Notes under the pieces: model-generated
The model's database searches: none
The model's input: only the letters and a program-made list of their open reading frames with translations
Told to the model about the DNA's origin: nothing
Translations under genes and position numbers: made by a program
Assembly: GCA_025210475.1 (NCBI GenBank)
Contig: JAOARW010000048.1
Coordinates: 1-60,919, forward strand
Length of the DNA: 60,919 nt
From: Carboxylicivirga sp.
Lineage (GTDB): Bacteria; Bacteroidota; Bacteroidia; Bacteroidales; Marinilabiliaceae
Direction of reading: 5' to 3'
Shown: in pieces, positions 37,503 to 47,215 of the stretch
Layout of the letters: the number at the start of each line of letters is the position of its first letter
How positions within the stretch are numbered: the stretch's first letter is position 1

Positions 37503-38377
37503 CACTTCAACTCCTCCAATACGTTTCGTTTTCGATAATAGGCATACATCAGCTTTAGTATCTGTAGAGGAAAACCTATAAAAAAAGCCCATCCGGCATG
37601 TCGTCGGTAATAATGAAACCACATCCTCAAACTGTTTGATGAATGTTGATTGAAAAAAGATGCCAGGTAGCTACCTGTTTTTTGCCGGATAAAGGTTCGT
37701 CCTTTGCCGGTGGTTTCAATCACAGAGGCTACTTCATTTTCCCAATCGATAAAAACGGGAAATCCTTTTTCAACAGCTCTCAATGTATAATCAAAATCGG
37801 CAGCATATTGCGGAAAGTGTTTATCGTCGTAATATCCTATCCGTTCAAAAACAGACCTGGGAATCAATGTGCCCCTTCCATTTAAACAAACACTGTCATG
37901 CAAGCCACTCATAGGTTGATTAATCTTTGTAAAAGCTGAGTGGTATTTAATTTCCTTTGCATTAAGCCAGTACACCCGTTTTACACCACTAAAAAAGATA
38001 TATCGTTCTTCTCTGCTAATGGTGTTCAGGCAACCAATTATTGCACCCGGATGTTGCTTATGCCGACTGATTAATAATTCCAGGCAATTTCGACCAATAA
38101 TTACATCGTTATTAAATGTAATTACCACATCAGCCTGTTGATCCATTGCAGCCTTAAATCCGGCGTTCATCGAACGGCTCCACCACCAGTTACCATCTCC
38201 TTCAATAATCGTAGTCTCAGGATACATACTTTTTACTGCAGCTCGCGTACCATCGCTTGAACCATCATCAACGAGTATCACTTTAAAGTTACTAAATGAT
38301 TGTTGCGAGAGTAAACTCAGGCAGTTCAGCGTATGTGCTCTATTGTTAAAAACCGCTATCACGATAAATACCTTCAT
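37502..38377 (-). CDS. Glycosyltransferase family 2 (rhamnosyltransferase-like)
   Basis: This 291-residue GT-A enzyme starts FIVIAVFNNRAHTLNCLSLL, with VILVDDGSSDGT and VITFNNDVIIG in place of the DxD, and GDGNWWWSRSMNAGF, a pattern common in rhamnosyl- and related transferases. It overlaps the polymerase gene by four bases at its start. One unit of block B is added by this enzyme; the sugar is not known. Confidence 0.87.
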   Translation of the reverse strand: MKVFIVIAVFNNRAHTLNCLSLLSQQSFSNFKVILVDDGSSDGTRAAVKSMYPETTIIEGDGNWWWSRSMNAGFKAAMDQQADVVITFNNDVIIGRNCLELLISRHKQHPGAIIGCLNTISREERYIFFSGVKRVYWLNAKEIKYHSAFTKINQPMSGLHDSVCLNGRGTLIPRSVFERIGYYDDKHFPQYAADFDYTLRAVEKGFPVFIDWENEVASVIETTGKGRTFIRQKTGSYLASFFNQHSSNSLRMWFHYYRRHAGWAFFIGFPLQILKLMYAYYRKRNVLEELK

Positions 38378-39591
38378 CGATGCTCCTCCTTTCCTTGAAA
38401 CAGTTCCTGACCATAGATCATGGGCAACATGGTTAAGGCTATAAAAAAAACCTTGGTAAAGTAAATTTCAGAAAAACCGATTAAAAACACAGCTCCAAGA
38501 GCCATCCAACTATAGTATTGATTGAATTGATGTACACGGCAGTAACTGTAAAAACCCCTGTACATCCATGCAAAATACATCAAAAAAAGAGGCAAACCGT
38601 ACACAGCCAGAAAGTCAGTCACCCCATTATTACGATGTCGCTGACGGTTGTCCTCACTGTCCTGAAATCGCATGGTGTCGGAGCGTCCAACACCAACCAC
38701 AGGACTGCTGATAAAAGCATCTAAATCCAGTTGTGCACTCTTAAAACGCGTATTATATGTCTGGCTGGTAAACGACATCTTACTTATCACCTTCTCTCCC
38801 AAAAAACCAACATTAACAAACAAATAGATGCCTCCAACCACTAAAAGCGGAACCATCACAAAACGCTTAAGAGCATTGCGTTGTAGCATACTATAGCCGA
38901 TCATGATGTAGCAAAGAACAATCAGGCCGGTAGTTGAAAAAGTTGATACAATCCCAATCATCAACCAATTATTGGTTCTATTGAATAAACTACCTGTTTT
39001 TATAATATTAAATAACAGCGCAATGGTTATAAACCCGGCAAAAGCAGCCGGTTCCCAAAATGGTCCGGAATTTCGTTTAAGGTTGATCAAGCCTTCGCCT
39101 ACCGTATTAATCGTATAAACAATAATATTATCAGGCACACGGTAAAAACCTTCCTTTAAAAAAGGATGTTTGAAAACAGAAGAAACATTGACGATGACCT
39201 GCTCAAATGAAGAAATATAAGAGAACGCATAAAAAAACAAACTAATCCAGATGGAAACCACAATGATCTTAATATAGTCTTCGACCAGTTTTGCACCAAC
39301 GGCTCGAATAACCAGATAGGCAAACAAAATTCGAATATGCAGGCCAATGAATGTATTTAAAGGCAGATCATAAAACGTCAGTGTTTGTCCAAGTTGCACC
39401 ACCAAAGCAAACAGCATGTAATAAACAATGGCTTTGTCAACCTTTCGCTTTCGGTAGATAAATACGGATAAAGGAATAATTAAGCAGGCAATCAGCACCT
39501 CAATGCGCGAACGATAAAAGAAGGGTATGCCGGAAAATGCTACCAGCAAATACACCAAAGTATAATCTAATATGCGCGTCAGGTTTATCAC
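38374..39591 (-). CDS. O-antigen ligase/polymerase-like membrane protein (Wzy candidate)
   Basis: This 405-residue protein has about ten hydrophobic segments and a long periplasmic loop near residues 280-330 with PVVGVGRSDTMRF, as in Wzy/WaaL-type proteins. These polymerise lipid-linked repeat units or ligate them to a carrier. With the flippase, Wzc and Wza in the same coupled run it is best read as the block B polymerase. It differs from the EpsG-type polymerase of block A. Confidence 0.8.
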   Translation of the reverse strand: MINLTRILDYTLVYLLVAFSGIPFFYRSRIEVLIACLIIPLSVFIYRKRKVDKAIVYYMLFALVVQLGQTLTFYDLPLNTFIGLHIRILFAYLVIRAVGAKLVEDYIKIIVVSIWISLFFYAFSYISSFEQVIVNVSSVFKHPFLKEGFYRVPDNIIVYTINTVGEGLINLKRNSGPFWEPAAFAGFITIALLFNIIKTGSLFNRTNNWLMIGIVSTFSTTGLIVLCYIMIGYSMLQRNALKRFVMVPLLVVGGIYLFVNVGFLGEKVISKMSFTSQTYNTRFKSAQLDLDAFISSPVVGVGRSDTMRFQDSEDNRQRHRNNGVTDFLAVYGLPLFLMYFAWMYRGFYSYCRVHQFNQYYSWMALGAVFLIGFSEIYFTKVFFIALTMLPMIYGQELFQGKEEHR

Positions 39592-40814
39592 TTATCTGCA
39601 ATTATTTTTTGATACAATTCAACATGCTGTTGTGCGACCTTATTTGGGGAAAATTTTTTTTCTACAGTTGCCCTTGCCTGGGCACCTAATTCAATGGTGC
39701 GTTCATGGCTTTCTGTGCACCAGACAATTCCATCTTTTAAATCATTGGCTACAAAAGGCTCTGCCAAATAGCCGTTTTGTTTATGCTCTACCATGTTATC
39801 ATTTCCACCAATTCTAAAACACACTACCGGCGTTTCACATGCCAGCGATTCCATTATCATGTTCGACAGATTCTCCTGCCTGGACGGCACCACTGTCACA
39901 TCAACAGCCGACAGGTATTCAACCAACAAGTTGTCATCGTTTATATAACCCAAATTGATGATTTCCATACCCGTGTGGTTTAACTGCTCATTGCCTTCAC
40001 TACCCAAAATAACTAATGCATACTCATTTGCCGGCAAACTTTGAATCGCCTTATAAATATACTTAAATCCCTTGTTTTGATCAGCTAACACATCTACTGC
40101 AGCAATCAAAATCTTCTTTTTAGTGCATTGATCAAGCATTGATTTAGAGTTCGGCTTCCTGGCAAAAAACTTTGTATCAATGCAATTGGGAATATTTACG
40201 ATGCTTTGATTTCCTAACAAGGAGCTATTACCAGCACATTCTGCCATCCAGGTACTTGGTCCAATAAATGTAAGCTTGTAAGTGTTGCCATAAACCTTCA
40301 TTTTATAGCTCTGAATAGCATATGGAACACTATGATTATTGCCCTTTTGTATTTGCGGACAAGAATGGCAAGTATTTATGTAATTATTACATCCTTTGGT
40401 GATGTGACAACCTCCTGTGAAATACCACATATCATGCATGGTTATAACAACGGGCACGTCAATTTTTGTAAGGTCCTTCATGCTAATAAAACCACGATTT
40501 ATCCAATGGACATGCACAATATCGGGCCTTTCTTTATTTACACAATCTGACACCTTTGCCCCCCAATAGCCATTTGAAAACATGGCCTGAGAATCATTTA
40601 CTTTAACTTGTCGTTTTTCAATCTTTATGTAAGCCTTCTTAATTAATTTACGAAGAAACCCCTTATGAATCTGATGTACCGTTAAATCATTTGTTTGCTT
40701 ATCGCCCACCCACATTTGCGATTCCACACCAAATGTCTGCAATGCTTTATGTAAGCGATATGCAGCACGTCCGGCGCCAAAGTAATCCTTCCCTGTCAGA
40801 TGCAATATTTTCAT
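39588..40814 (-). CDS. Glycosyltransferase family 4
   Basis: This 408-residue GT-B enzyme starts KILHLTGKDYFGAGRAAYRL, with PDIVHVHWINRGFISMKDL and VITMHDMWYFTGGCHITKGC, a form of GT4 with a Cys cluster after the GGC segment. The donor domain has SRQENLSNMIMESLACETP (E-x7-E intact). Overlaps on both sides are four bases. Sugar specificity is unknown. Confidence 0.88.
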   Translation of the reverse strand: MKILHLTGKDYFGAGRAAYRLHKALQTFGVESQMWVGDKQTNDLTVHQIHKGFLRKLIKKAYIKIEKRQVKVNDSQAMFSNGYWGAKVSDCVNKERPDIVHVHWINRGFISMKDLTKIDVPVVITMHDMWYFTGGCHITKGCNNYINTCHSCPQIQKGNNHSVPYAIQSYKMKVYGNTYKLTFIGPSTWMAECAGNSSLLGNQSIVNIPNCIDTKFFARKPNSKSMLDQCTKKKILIAAVDVLADQNKGFKYIYKAIQSLPANEYALVILGSEGNEQLNHTGMEIINLGYINDDNLLVEYLSAVDVTVVPSRQENLSNMIMESLACETPVVCFRIGGNDNMVEHKQNGYLAEPFVANDLKDGIVWCTESHERTIELGAQARATVEKKFSPNKVAQQHVELYQKIIADK

Positions 40815-41935
40815 AACATGTGTTCTAACAAATGAGAAACTACTTTTTCAGGATGGTGCTTCTGCTGCACATGGTTAAATGATTGCTCCAATACCTCGTC
40901 ATAAAGGTCACCTTGTTCAATGATATGATTTAGATGATCCCCTAATTGTATAAATGCATCATTAAAAACAAATCCATATTGATCATTCTTAAAAACCTCA
41001 TCGGGATTAACGTTTAAACTAAGTACCAAAACCTTGTGATACCAGGCTTGTAAAAAGGTATTGGGCATTCCTTCCTGCTCACTCGTGTTGACAAACACTT
41101 TGGCGCGAGCAAACCAGTTAGCCGTTTCATTATAACTGCATTCACCCAGGATTTCAACCTTTGATTTTGAAGAAGTCACGATTTCATCACTAATGCGGCC
41201 TATCATTACAAATCGCCAATTGTTTAGTTTTTTAAAACGATTTGCCAACTCAATAAAGAGCTGCGGCCGCTTAACCGGATACATGTTACCTACCCAAAGT
41301 ACAATGTTTTCTTTATTCACAGATAATGGTTCGGGTGCTTTGGCTATACTTGGCACAATGACGGCTTCTCTATTAAAATTAGCCTTCAATAACATTTGCT
41401 GATCATTATTCTGACAAACGATTAAATCAGCCGCTGTTTTGCCATATTCCACCATTTTATCGATCAGGTGAAAATCCAGTTGACGAATGCGCCGCTTTAT
41501 GTTTGATTGATAAACAAAAGATTTAAAAGCCCTGATATATTTTCCGCGATAAGCATCCTGATCCTGGGCTAAGGCATAGGTCATGTGTCGCTTATTGATC
41601 CGGCAATACAAGGCACAAGCAGCTGTTAAAGCAAAATCTGTTCGCTGATAATAATAGCCGGCCTTACTTTTCAATAAACTTGCCAAGACACTAAAAAACT
41701 CGAATGCCCGAAATTTAAACTTTCGATAAGGGATATATTGAATTTTTTCATCAAAATAAGGACTCTTTTCAACTGCACCTTGCCCATTCTCTGCTCCATA
41801 AATCAACTCTACCTGCCAGTCTCGTTTAATAAATTCCTTCGTCAGGTAATAAATCTGAAGCTCAGCACCACCGGTTGTGTGAGTCACATAATTAGGAATG
41901 ACAAAGCAAATTGTTTTGGATCGAGCTGCTGGCAT
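40811..41935 (-). CDS. Glycosyltransferase family 4
   Basis: This 374-residue enzyme starts ICFVIPNYVTHTTGGAELQI, with VLWVGNMYPVKRPQLFIEL and TSEQEGMPNTFLQAWYHKV. The last motif has Gln at the second Glu of E-x7-E, as in 17303-18460. It is the first glycosyltransferase gene after Wzc (7 nt gap), often the position of the enzyme acting early on the repeat unit, but no initiating phosphoglycosyltransferase is present in block B. Confidence 0.87.
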   Translation of the reverse strand: MPAARSKTICFVIPNYVTHTTGGAELQIYYLTKEFIKRDWQVELIYGAENGQGAVEKSPYFDEKIQYIPYRKFKFRAFEFFSVLASLLKSKAGYYYQRTDFALTAACALYCRINKRHMTYALAQDQDAYRGKYIRAFKSFVYQSNIKRRIRQLDFHLIDKMVEYGKTAADLIVCQNNDQQMLLKANFNREAVIVPSIAKAPEPLSVNKENIVLWVGNMYPVKRPQLFIELANRFKKLNNWRFVMIGRISDEIVTSSKSKVEILGECSYNETANWFARAKVFVNTSEQEGMPNTFLQAWYHKVLVLSLNVNPDEVFKNDQYGFVFNDAFIQLGDHLNHIIEQGDLYDEVLEQSFNHVQQKHHPEKVVSHLLEHML

Positions 41936-41942
41936 GCAATCA

Positions 41943-44303
41943 TTATTTTGCTAATGCATTATACTTATCGTAATACTCGTAGCGGTACTTTTTCCCTTCC
42001 ATACGACTGGCATTCAACACCAGCCCGATACGTTCGATTCCTTTATTGTTCAGCTCATCCATCACCGATGATACTATGGGTTTGCGACTGTAGTTTTCGC
42101 GAACTACAAAAACATTCACATCCGCATGTTCGGCCAGTAATAAAGCATCACTAACCACCCCAACCGGTGACGAATCGATCACAATAAAGTCGTATTGACT
42201 TCGAAGGTATTCAAACAAGTCCTTTGTAACATCATTTGAAATTAACTCTGCCGGATTTGGCGGAACCACGCCAGGGGCTATAATATCCAGGTTTTCGTAA
42301 TCCGTCTTTTGTGCCAGATCTTCTAACCTTATATTATTAACATACAAAGCGGTTAAACCTTGCTCCTGCTTGGTGATTATGTTGCTATATTGATTATTCT
42401 TGCGTAAATCGAATCCCACCAAAACCACTTTTTTATCCATCTGGGCCAGTGACAGAGCCAGGTTCAACGATACAAAGCTTTTTCCTTCGCCTGCAATACT
42501 GGACGTTACCAATATCGATTTATGCTCCTCCCCTTTCAGGTAATAAAACAGGTTGGTGCGAATGGTTCTGAAGGTTTCGGCAATGGCCGATGTTGGCTCG
42601 CTCATCATCACATCTTCAGCATTATTCTTATTCTTTATAATGGCTCCAAAAAAGGCTCGGTCTTTATAGCTATCCAAAGATTCCTCTCCCTTAATTCGAT
42701 CGTCAAAAAAGCGAACTAACAGAATAAAAAACGACGGCACGATTAAGGACAAGATAAATGCCACACCATAATTAATTTTTGAATTGGGAAATACCCGGCG
42801 AACCACCTGGGCCGGTTCAACAATCTCATGCTCGGGCAAATTGGAAGCACGCGCAATTTGCGCCTCTGCCCGTCGTTGCAGCAAGAAAGTATAAATGGCA
42901 TCATTAAGCTTAAACTTCCGCTCAAAACCAATCAATTGCCGTTCTGTTTTTGGTAAAGCTTCAACATTGCGCTTCATTTCTGCAATTTGGCGTCCCAGAT
43001 CGGCTATCGTTTTTTCAAGCGTACTGATTGAGAAATTAATATTTTCAATGATTGGTCGTTTTAAACTTTCGATTTGCACCTCCAGATTTCGCAGGTAAGG
43101 GCTTTTCTGCTGTCGTTTTCCCAATAACTCATTTCGTTGATTGACCAGAGTGATCAAATTTCGCATCAGTTCATTGAGGGTTTGATCGGTAATACCCATC
43201 GAAGAAGGAACCACAAGGTCCGCCAAATCATCGTTTTCCTCAAAAAATTCGTCCAGATATTGATAATATTTTAGCTGACGGTCCAATGAAGCCTTTTCAA
43301 CTTCCAGTTGCTGCAAGCGTTCGTAAATCCGTCCTGCTTTACTGGTGATATTGATTACCTGATTACCTGCCCGAAAGGATTCCAACTGACTCTCGGCATA
43401 ACTTAAGGAATCTGATATTTCCTCCAACTGATAATTGATGTATTCAATTGTATTTTGAGCAAAATGATTCTTCCTTTCCAGGTTTTTCTTTAAGTAAAAA
43501 TTGGTTAAGGTACTGATAAAAACTTCCGCCTTGTGAGGCGAATTGGCTTTCATGCTTAACTCCACAATACTCACTTCCGGGTTTTCGGGCTGTACTTTTA
43601 ACTGTTCGGCAATTTGTTTTACAATGGCGTTCTTATCCTTAAACCTGAAACTATACGTTTTACCAACCAAATCGTCCACATCAATTTGTGGATTTAAATA
43701 AAGTCGAAATTTACAGTATTCATTTTGCACCACATCCGACTGAAAGAAGGTGCCTTGCAACTCCATGTCGGCATTGGTTTTTGTTAGCTCACCGCTGCTG
43801 TAATTAATCAGTTTTAAATCCTTTCCTTCGGCACTGATTCGGAATTGTCCATCATTAAAAAAAGCCAATTCATAATCCACATTAATGGCCTGAACATGGC
43901 TCGAATCATAAACAACATTAAACGGTTCACGACCAAACAAATCTTTCTTAACAAAGCGTTCTACCTGATTATATTCAATCTCCAGGTTAAGTTGTTCAAC
44001 CGTTTCCTTTATCAGTGGTGTTGAACGAAGAATCAGCATCTCATTCTGAAATGTTCGCTTCTGATCAAACAACTGAAAGCTTTGCATAAATTCAACGGCT
44101 TTTTTGCTTTCAAAGGCAGTATTCTCTTTGATGTAAATACTTGAATTGACCTCGTAAACCGGTTGTACCAATTGACTGATTACAAAAGTCAGGCTTAAAA
44201 ACACCACTATTGAAATCACATAAAAAAACCAGTTTTTCTTAAGTACAGCGATTAACTTCTTAACGTCTAAATATTGGTCATTCCCATTATCAATTGGTGC
44301 CAT
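41943..44303 (-). CDS. wzc: Polysaccharide co-polymerase and tyrosine autokinase (Wzc)
   Basis: This 786-residue inner-membrane protein has an N-terminal Wzz domain with a first helix (FYVISIVVFLSLTFVISQLV), a long periplasmic coiled region (about residues 240-470), a second helix before residue 540, and a cytoplasmic kinase domain. Walker A, TSSIAGEGKSFVSLNL, lies around residue 600, with VVLVGFDLRKN and FIVIDSSPVG later. The C-terminal tail KKYRYEYYDKYNA is a tyrosine cluster for autophosphorylation. It controls chain length and works with Wza, encoded 2 nt upstream. No separate Wzb phosphatase gene is seen. Confidence 0.93.
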   Translation of the reverse strand: MAPIDNGNDQYLDVKKLIAVLKKNWFFYVISIVVFLSLTFVISQLVQPVYEVNSSIYIKENTAFESKKAVEFMQSFQLFDQKRTFQNEMLILRSTPLIKETVEQLNLEIEYNQVERFVKKDLFGREPFNVVYDSSHVQAINVDYELAFFNDGQFRISAEGKDLKLINYSSGELTKTNADMELQGTFFQSDVVQNEYCKFRLYLNPQIDVDDLVGKTYSFRFKDKNAIVKQIAEQLKVQPENPEVSIVELSMKANSPHKAEVFISTLTNFYLKKNLERKNHFAQNTIEYINYQLEEISDSLSYAESQLESFRAGNQVINITSKAGRIYERLQQLEVEKASLDRQLKYYQYLDEFFEENDDLADLVVPSSMGITDQTLNELMRNLITLVNQRNELLGKRQQKSPYLRNLEVQIESLKRPIIENINFSISTLEKTIADLGRQIAEMKRNVEALPKTERQLIGFERKFKLNDAIYTFLLQRRAEAQIARASNLPEHEIVEPAQVVRRVFPNSKINYGVAFILSLIVPSFFILLVRFFDDRIKGEESLDSYKDRAFFGAIIKNKNNAEDVMMSEPTSAIAETFRTIRTNLFYYLKGEEHKSILVTSSIAGEGKSFVSLNLALSLAQMDKKVVLVGFDLRKNNQYSNIITKQEQGLTALYVNNIRLEDLAQKTDYENLDIIAPGVVPPNPAELISNDVTKDLFEYLRSQYDFIVIDSSPVGVVSDALLLAEHADVNVFVVRENYSRKPIVSSVMDELNNKGIERIGLVLNASRMEGKKYRYEYYDKYNALAK

Positions 44304-44305
44304 AT

Positions 44306-45070
44306 TTAATCCTTTATGTAATCAGCAATCAAAATAAACGTCGTTATACTCGACAAGATAAGTGCCCATGGGAAAGTTTCGAAACCCCAATGGCGTCTTT
44401 TTAAAGGTTCAACGTAAATTATATCATTGCGTTGCAAATAGAACTGTTTCGAACCGAGTAAACTAACCGATGTGAGATCGATACGTTCCTTTGATACCAC
44501 ATTATTGGTTTCGCGCACCAATACAGCATATTTTCGATTACCGTATTCGGTGATATCGCCCGCCATACCCAAAACCTGAAGAATGTTGATGTACTCGCTG
44601 GCATAGAAATAGCGCCCGGGACGTTGCACACTCCCCAATACAGTAATACTTTTATTAACGAAGGATACTTTAACAGAAGGAGCATTGAGGTACAACTCCA
44701 GCTCTTCTCTGATCTTTTCGGCCGCCTCATTAGCTTTTAAGCCGATTACCTTAAACTTACCGATTATAGGCAAATCAATGTTACCATCCACATCAACCGA
44801 ATAAGCTACCATGGCTAAATCAGCTTCTGATCGTCCCCCACCATAACGGTTGGCATCATTACTCATGAAATTGATGCTGCCATCATCAAAACTGGCAACC
44901 TGAATGTATAACTGATCGAACGCTTTGATGACGTCTTTCGACTTTTCGTTGTTGAATTCCTGAATTTGAGTAGACTTCAGCTCGTCTTGCAGATAAACAA
45001 TTTCCTTTTGAGGTACACAAGCAATAAAGCTTAAGGAAAAAATTAAGTAAAGCCAGTAGTAAGTTCTCAT
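44306..45070 (-). CDS. wza: Outer-membrane polysaccharide export lipoprotein (Wza-like)
   Basis: This 254-residue protein has a signal peptide and lipobox FIAC, then a polysaccharide-export domain (AYSVDVDGNIDLPIIGKFKV, GLKANEAAEKIREEL) and an SLBB domain (ITVLGSVQRPGRYFY). RNDIIYVEP is followed by a C-terminal hydrophobic helix (WALILSSITTFILIADYI), likely the membrane-spanning end. It is shorter than E. coli Wza but normal for this phylum. It is the first gene of block B; the 114-nt gap upstream is the likely promoter region. Confidence 0.92.
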   Translation of the reverse strand: MRTYYWLYLIFSLSFIACVPQKEIVYLQDELKSTQIQEFNNEKSKDVIKAFDQLYIQVASFDDGSINFMSNDANRYGGGRSEADLAMVAYSVDVDGNIDLPIIGKFKVIGLKANEAAEKIREELELYLNAPSVKVSFVNKSITVLGSVQRPGRYFYASEYINILQVLGMAGDITEYGNRKYAVLVRETNNVVSKERIDLTSVSLLGSKQFYLQRNDIIYVEPLKRRHWGFETFPWALILSSITTFILIADYIKD

Positions 45071-45184
45071 TTGGTTAATTTTAAGTTATTAAAATTAACA
45101 ATTACCTACTCTTGACCTATTTTTTTTTATTAATGGGTTATTTTCTATTACAAATGACTAAAAAACTTGGATATCAGTATTTAA

Positions 45185-45742
45185 CTATTTAGTCTGCCTG
45201 ATTATTTCATATCCCGCTTGCACTTTGCCGTTCATCATCAAGTTCAATCGTCTTTTGAGCAACAGGCGCTCAAATACATTCAGGTAATCAATAAACAACT
45301 TGCCCTCCAGGTGGTCATATTCGTGCTGGATAACCCGTGCAGCAAATCCCTCGTATTCTTCACTATGCTGCTCAAAATTTTCGTCCTGATAGTTAATTCT
45401 AATACGATTCGGTCGTTTTACCTTTTTATGAATTCCCGGCAGACTCAAACAACCCTCCGATAACGAAACGGACTTTGAGGGCAAATACTCAATGCTGGCA
45501 TTAATAAAAGCCTTTTTAAAACCCTTCAGTTCTGGATACTCATCTTTAAACACGTCCAGATCGATTACAAAAAGTCGTAATGAATGGCCTACTTGTGGTG
45601 CTGCCAATCCAATGCCATCGGTACGGTACATGGTTGCCCACATATCCTTTAAAAATTGATTAAAATCCAGATGATCCTTTGCTAAGGGCTTCGCCTTTTG
45701 ACGCAAAACCGGGTGACCGTGAACAGCTATTGGAAGAATCAT
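45185..45742 (-). CDS. def: Peptide deformylase
   Basis: This 185-residue metalloenzyme removes the formyl group from nascent proteins. All three motifs are intact: GIGLAAPQVG, EGCLSLPG (metal Cys) and QHEYDHLEG (two metal His and the catalytic Glu). Length is typical. Its start overlaps the ruvX stop by four bases, so both are co-expressed. Housekeeping gene, marking the edge of the glycan region. Confidence 0.97.
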   Translation of the reverse strand: MILPIAVHGHPVLRQKAKPLAKDHLDFNQFLKDMWATMYRTDGIGLAAPQVGHSLRLFVIDLDVFKDEYPELKGFKKAFINASIEYLPSKSVSLSEGCLSLPGIHKKVKRPNRIRINYQDENFEQHSEEYEGFAARVIQHEYDHLEGKLFIDYLNVFERLLLKRRLNLMMNGKVQAGYEIIRQTK

Positions 45743-46155
45743 AAGGATGTTTGCTCTAAATAAGTTTGCAAAATAATGGTGGCACTTACCTTATCAATCA
45801 TCGCCTTATTCTGACGCGCTTTCTTTTTTAAACCACCATCAATCATGGCCTGAAAGGCTATTTTGGAAGTAAATCGTTCGTCGACCCACACAATTGGTAA
45901 ATCCGGAAAATTCTTTTTCAGGCGATTCACGAATGGCTCGATGTACTTCATCGATTCAGAAGCCTCACCACTGGCTTGTGTTGGATGGCCCATCACTATT
46001 TTTTCCACCTCTTCTTCTTTCATGTAGTTCACCAGAAAATCAAAGAGTTCGTGCGATGCTACCGTTGTTAATCCATTGGCAATAATCTTCATCGGATCTG
46101 TTACTGCTATCCCGCTTTTCTTGCGCCCGTAATCAATCGCTAATATTCGTCCCAC
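45739..46155 (-). CDS. ruvX: Putative pre-16S rRNA nuclease / Holliday junction resolvase-like RuvX (YqgF)
   Basis: This 138-residue RNase-H-fold protein starts RILAIDYGRKKSGIAVTDP with the first metal Asp, followed by VEKIVMGHP and WVDERFTSK with a conserved Glu, and a late Asp in IDKVSATIILQ. In other bacteria the family trims the 5' end of pre-16S rRNA. It is coupled to def, a pairing common in Bacteroidota. Confidence 0.95.
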   Translation of the reverse strand: MGRILAIDYGRKKSGIAVTDPMKIIANGLTTVASHELFDFLVNYMKEEEVEKIVMGHPTQASGEASESMKYIEPFVNRLKKNFPDLPIVWVDERFTSKIAFQAMIDGGLKKKARQNKAMIDKVSATIILQTYLEQTSL

Positions 46156-46190
46156 TCGTTTTTTTTGACAAAGGTAAGCAAATGTTTCTG

Positions 46191-46227
46191 GCTTTAGCCC
46201 AAAATATTAATATCAAAGGGCTAAAGC
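46191..46227. repeat. REP-like palindrome
   Basis: GCTTTAGCCC (46191-46200) pairs perfectly with GGGCTAAAGC (46218-46227) around 17 nt. GGGCTAAAGCCC-type palindromes are scattered between genes in many Bacteroidota genomes. There is no T run, so it is not a simple terminator. Confidence 0.6.
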
Positions 46228-46302
46228 CCGGATGGAATTTCTCATTATTTTACGCGCATTTATGCCCGTACTAATTTAAGCTCATTTAGCGCTTATGATT
46301 AG

Positions 46303-47205
46303 TTACTCCTCAATTTCCACATCTGCATACCTTATGTATGACAGACTGAAAAAACCAATTCCTCCATTATTAAAATTAGTAGGTGGCGATGCCGGAGTAG
46401 GATTTAAAACACCACCATCGTTGCTAAACTGATCAATAAGAGCCTCGTAAAATAGAAAAGCTTCTTTGCTTAATGATCCGAAATATACCCGTACAACCTG
46501 TCCCGGATACCCCGGGTAGAAATCTGCTCCATCGGGCGATTGACCGTCATCAATCATTAACTCATTAACTTGGCTAGGCAAAAAACGATCGGCAAGTACT
46601 GAAAAGCCCCAGCGTCGATTACTCGTTTGCCGAATAAGGTTGTGATTATTCTCCTGATTATTAAGATTGTAAACCTCAAATCTGTAATAATCTTCAGTGG
46701 GAGCATTGTCAAATGAAATATACGGCACATACTGATCTGATTTCCCCGGTACTTCGGATTGCCGTTTCCGTATAATCAACTTTTTTATTTCGGGCACATC
46801 ATTTACCGATGCAGATGCCTTATATTCTTCTCCATCAATCTTTATGCTTAAGGTATACAAATGCCCAATATCAGCCCTAAACTCGGTATTCTGGTAATAC
46901 CCGAGAAACTCATCCCCCTCATATTCCGCTGGTTTCTCTGTAAACACCCACTCTTCTCCAGATTCATTAGTGAGTTTAATCTCCGCTCCTAAAACGGGAA
47001 TGCCTTCATTATTAAAGTTTGAATATTGAACCTCACCTAAACTGGTCATCAGTTTAGTTACTCTCAAAGTTTGCACCCGATCCAAATTATCGAGATTGGC
47101 TTCTATAACTATGCGCTTATCAGCATTGTCGAACTCAAATTCAAAATCATCGGTACAAGCAGATAATAGAACTAGGGCTGTAATAAAAATATATAGTGAT
47201 TTCAT
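46303..47205 (-). CDS. DUF4249 domain lipoprotein
   Basis: I start at ATG 47205, giving 300 residues with MKSLYIFITALVLLSACTDD, a clean signal peptide and lipobox LSAC. The longer reading to 47277 would run into the TonB receptor gene. DUF4249 proteins are outer-membrane lipoproteins usually encoded next to a TonB-dependent receptor, as here (11 nt gap). Segments KRIVIEANL, PVLGAEIKLTNESG and YTLSIKIDGEEYKASASV are typical of its Ig-like repeats. Function is unknown but likely assists the receptor in substrate capture. Confidence 0.88.
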   Translation of the reverse strand: MKSLYIFITALVLLSACTDDFEFEFDNADKRIVIEANLDNLDRVQTLRVTKLMTSLGEVQYSNFNNEGIPVLGAEIKLTNESGEEWVFTEKPAEYEGDEFLGYYQNTEFRADIGHLYTLSIKIDGEEYKASASVNDVPEIKKLIIRKRQSEVPGKSDQYVPYISFDNAPTEDYYRFEVYNLNNQENNHNLIRQTSNRRWGFSVLADRFLPSQVNELMIDDGQSPDGADFYPGYPGQVVRVYFGSLSKEAFLFYEALIDQFSNDGGVLNPTPASPPTNFNNGGIGFFSLSYIRYADVEIEE

Positions 47206-47215
47206 CTTAATGGTT

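Noticed and set aside
41738..42154. 138-codon plus-strand frame across the wzc/GT4 junction
   Set aside because: Antisense to two confident genes; no start signal or domain.
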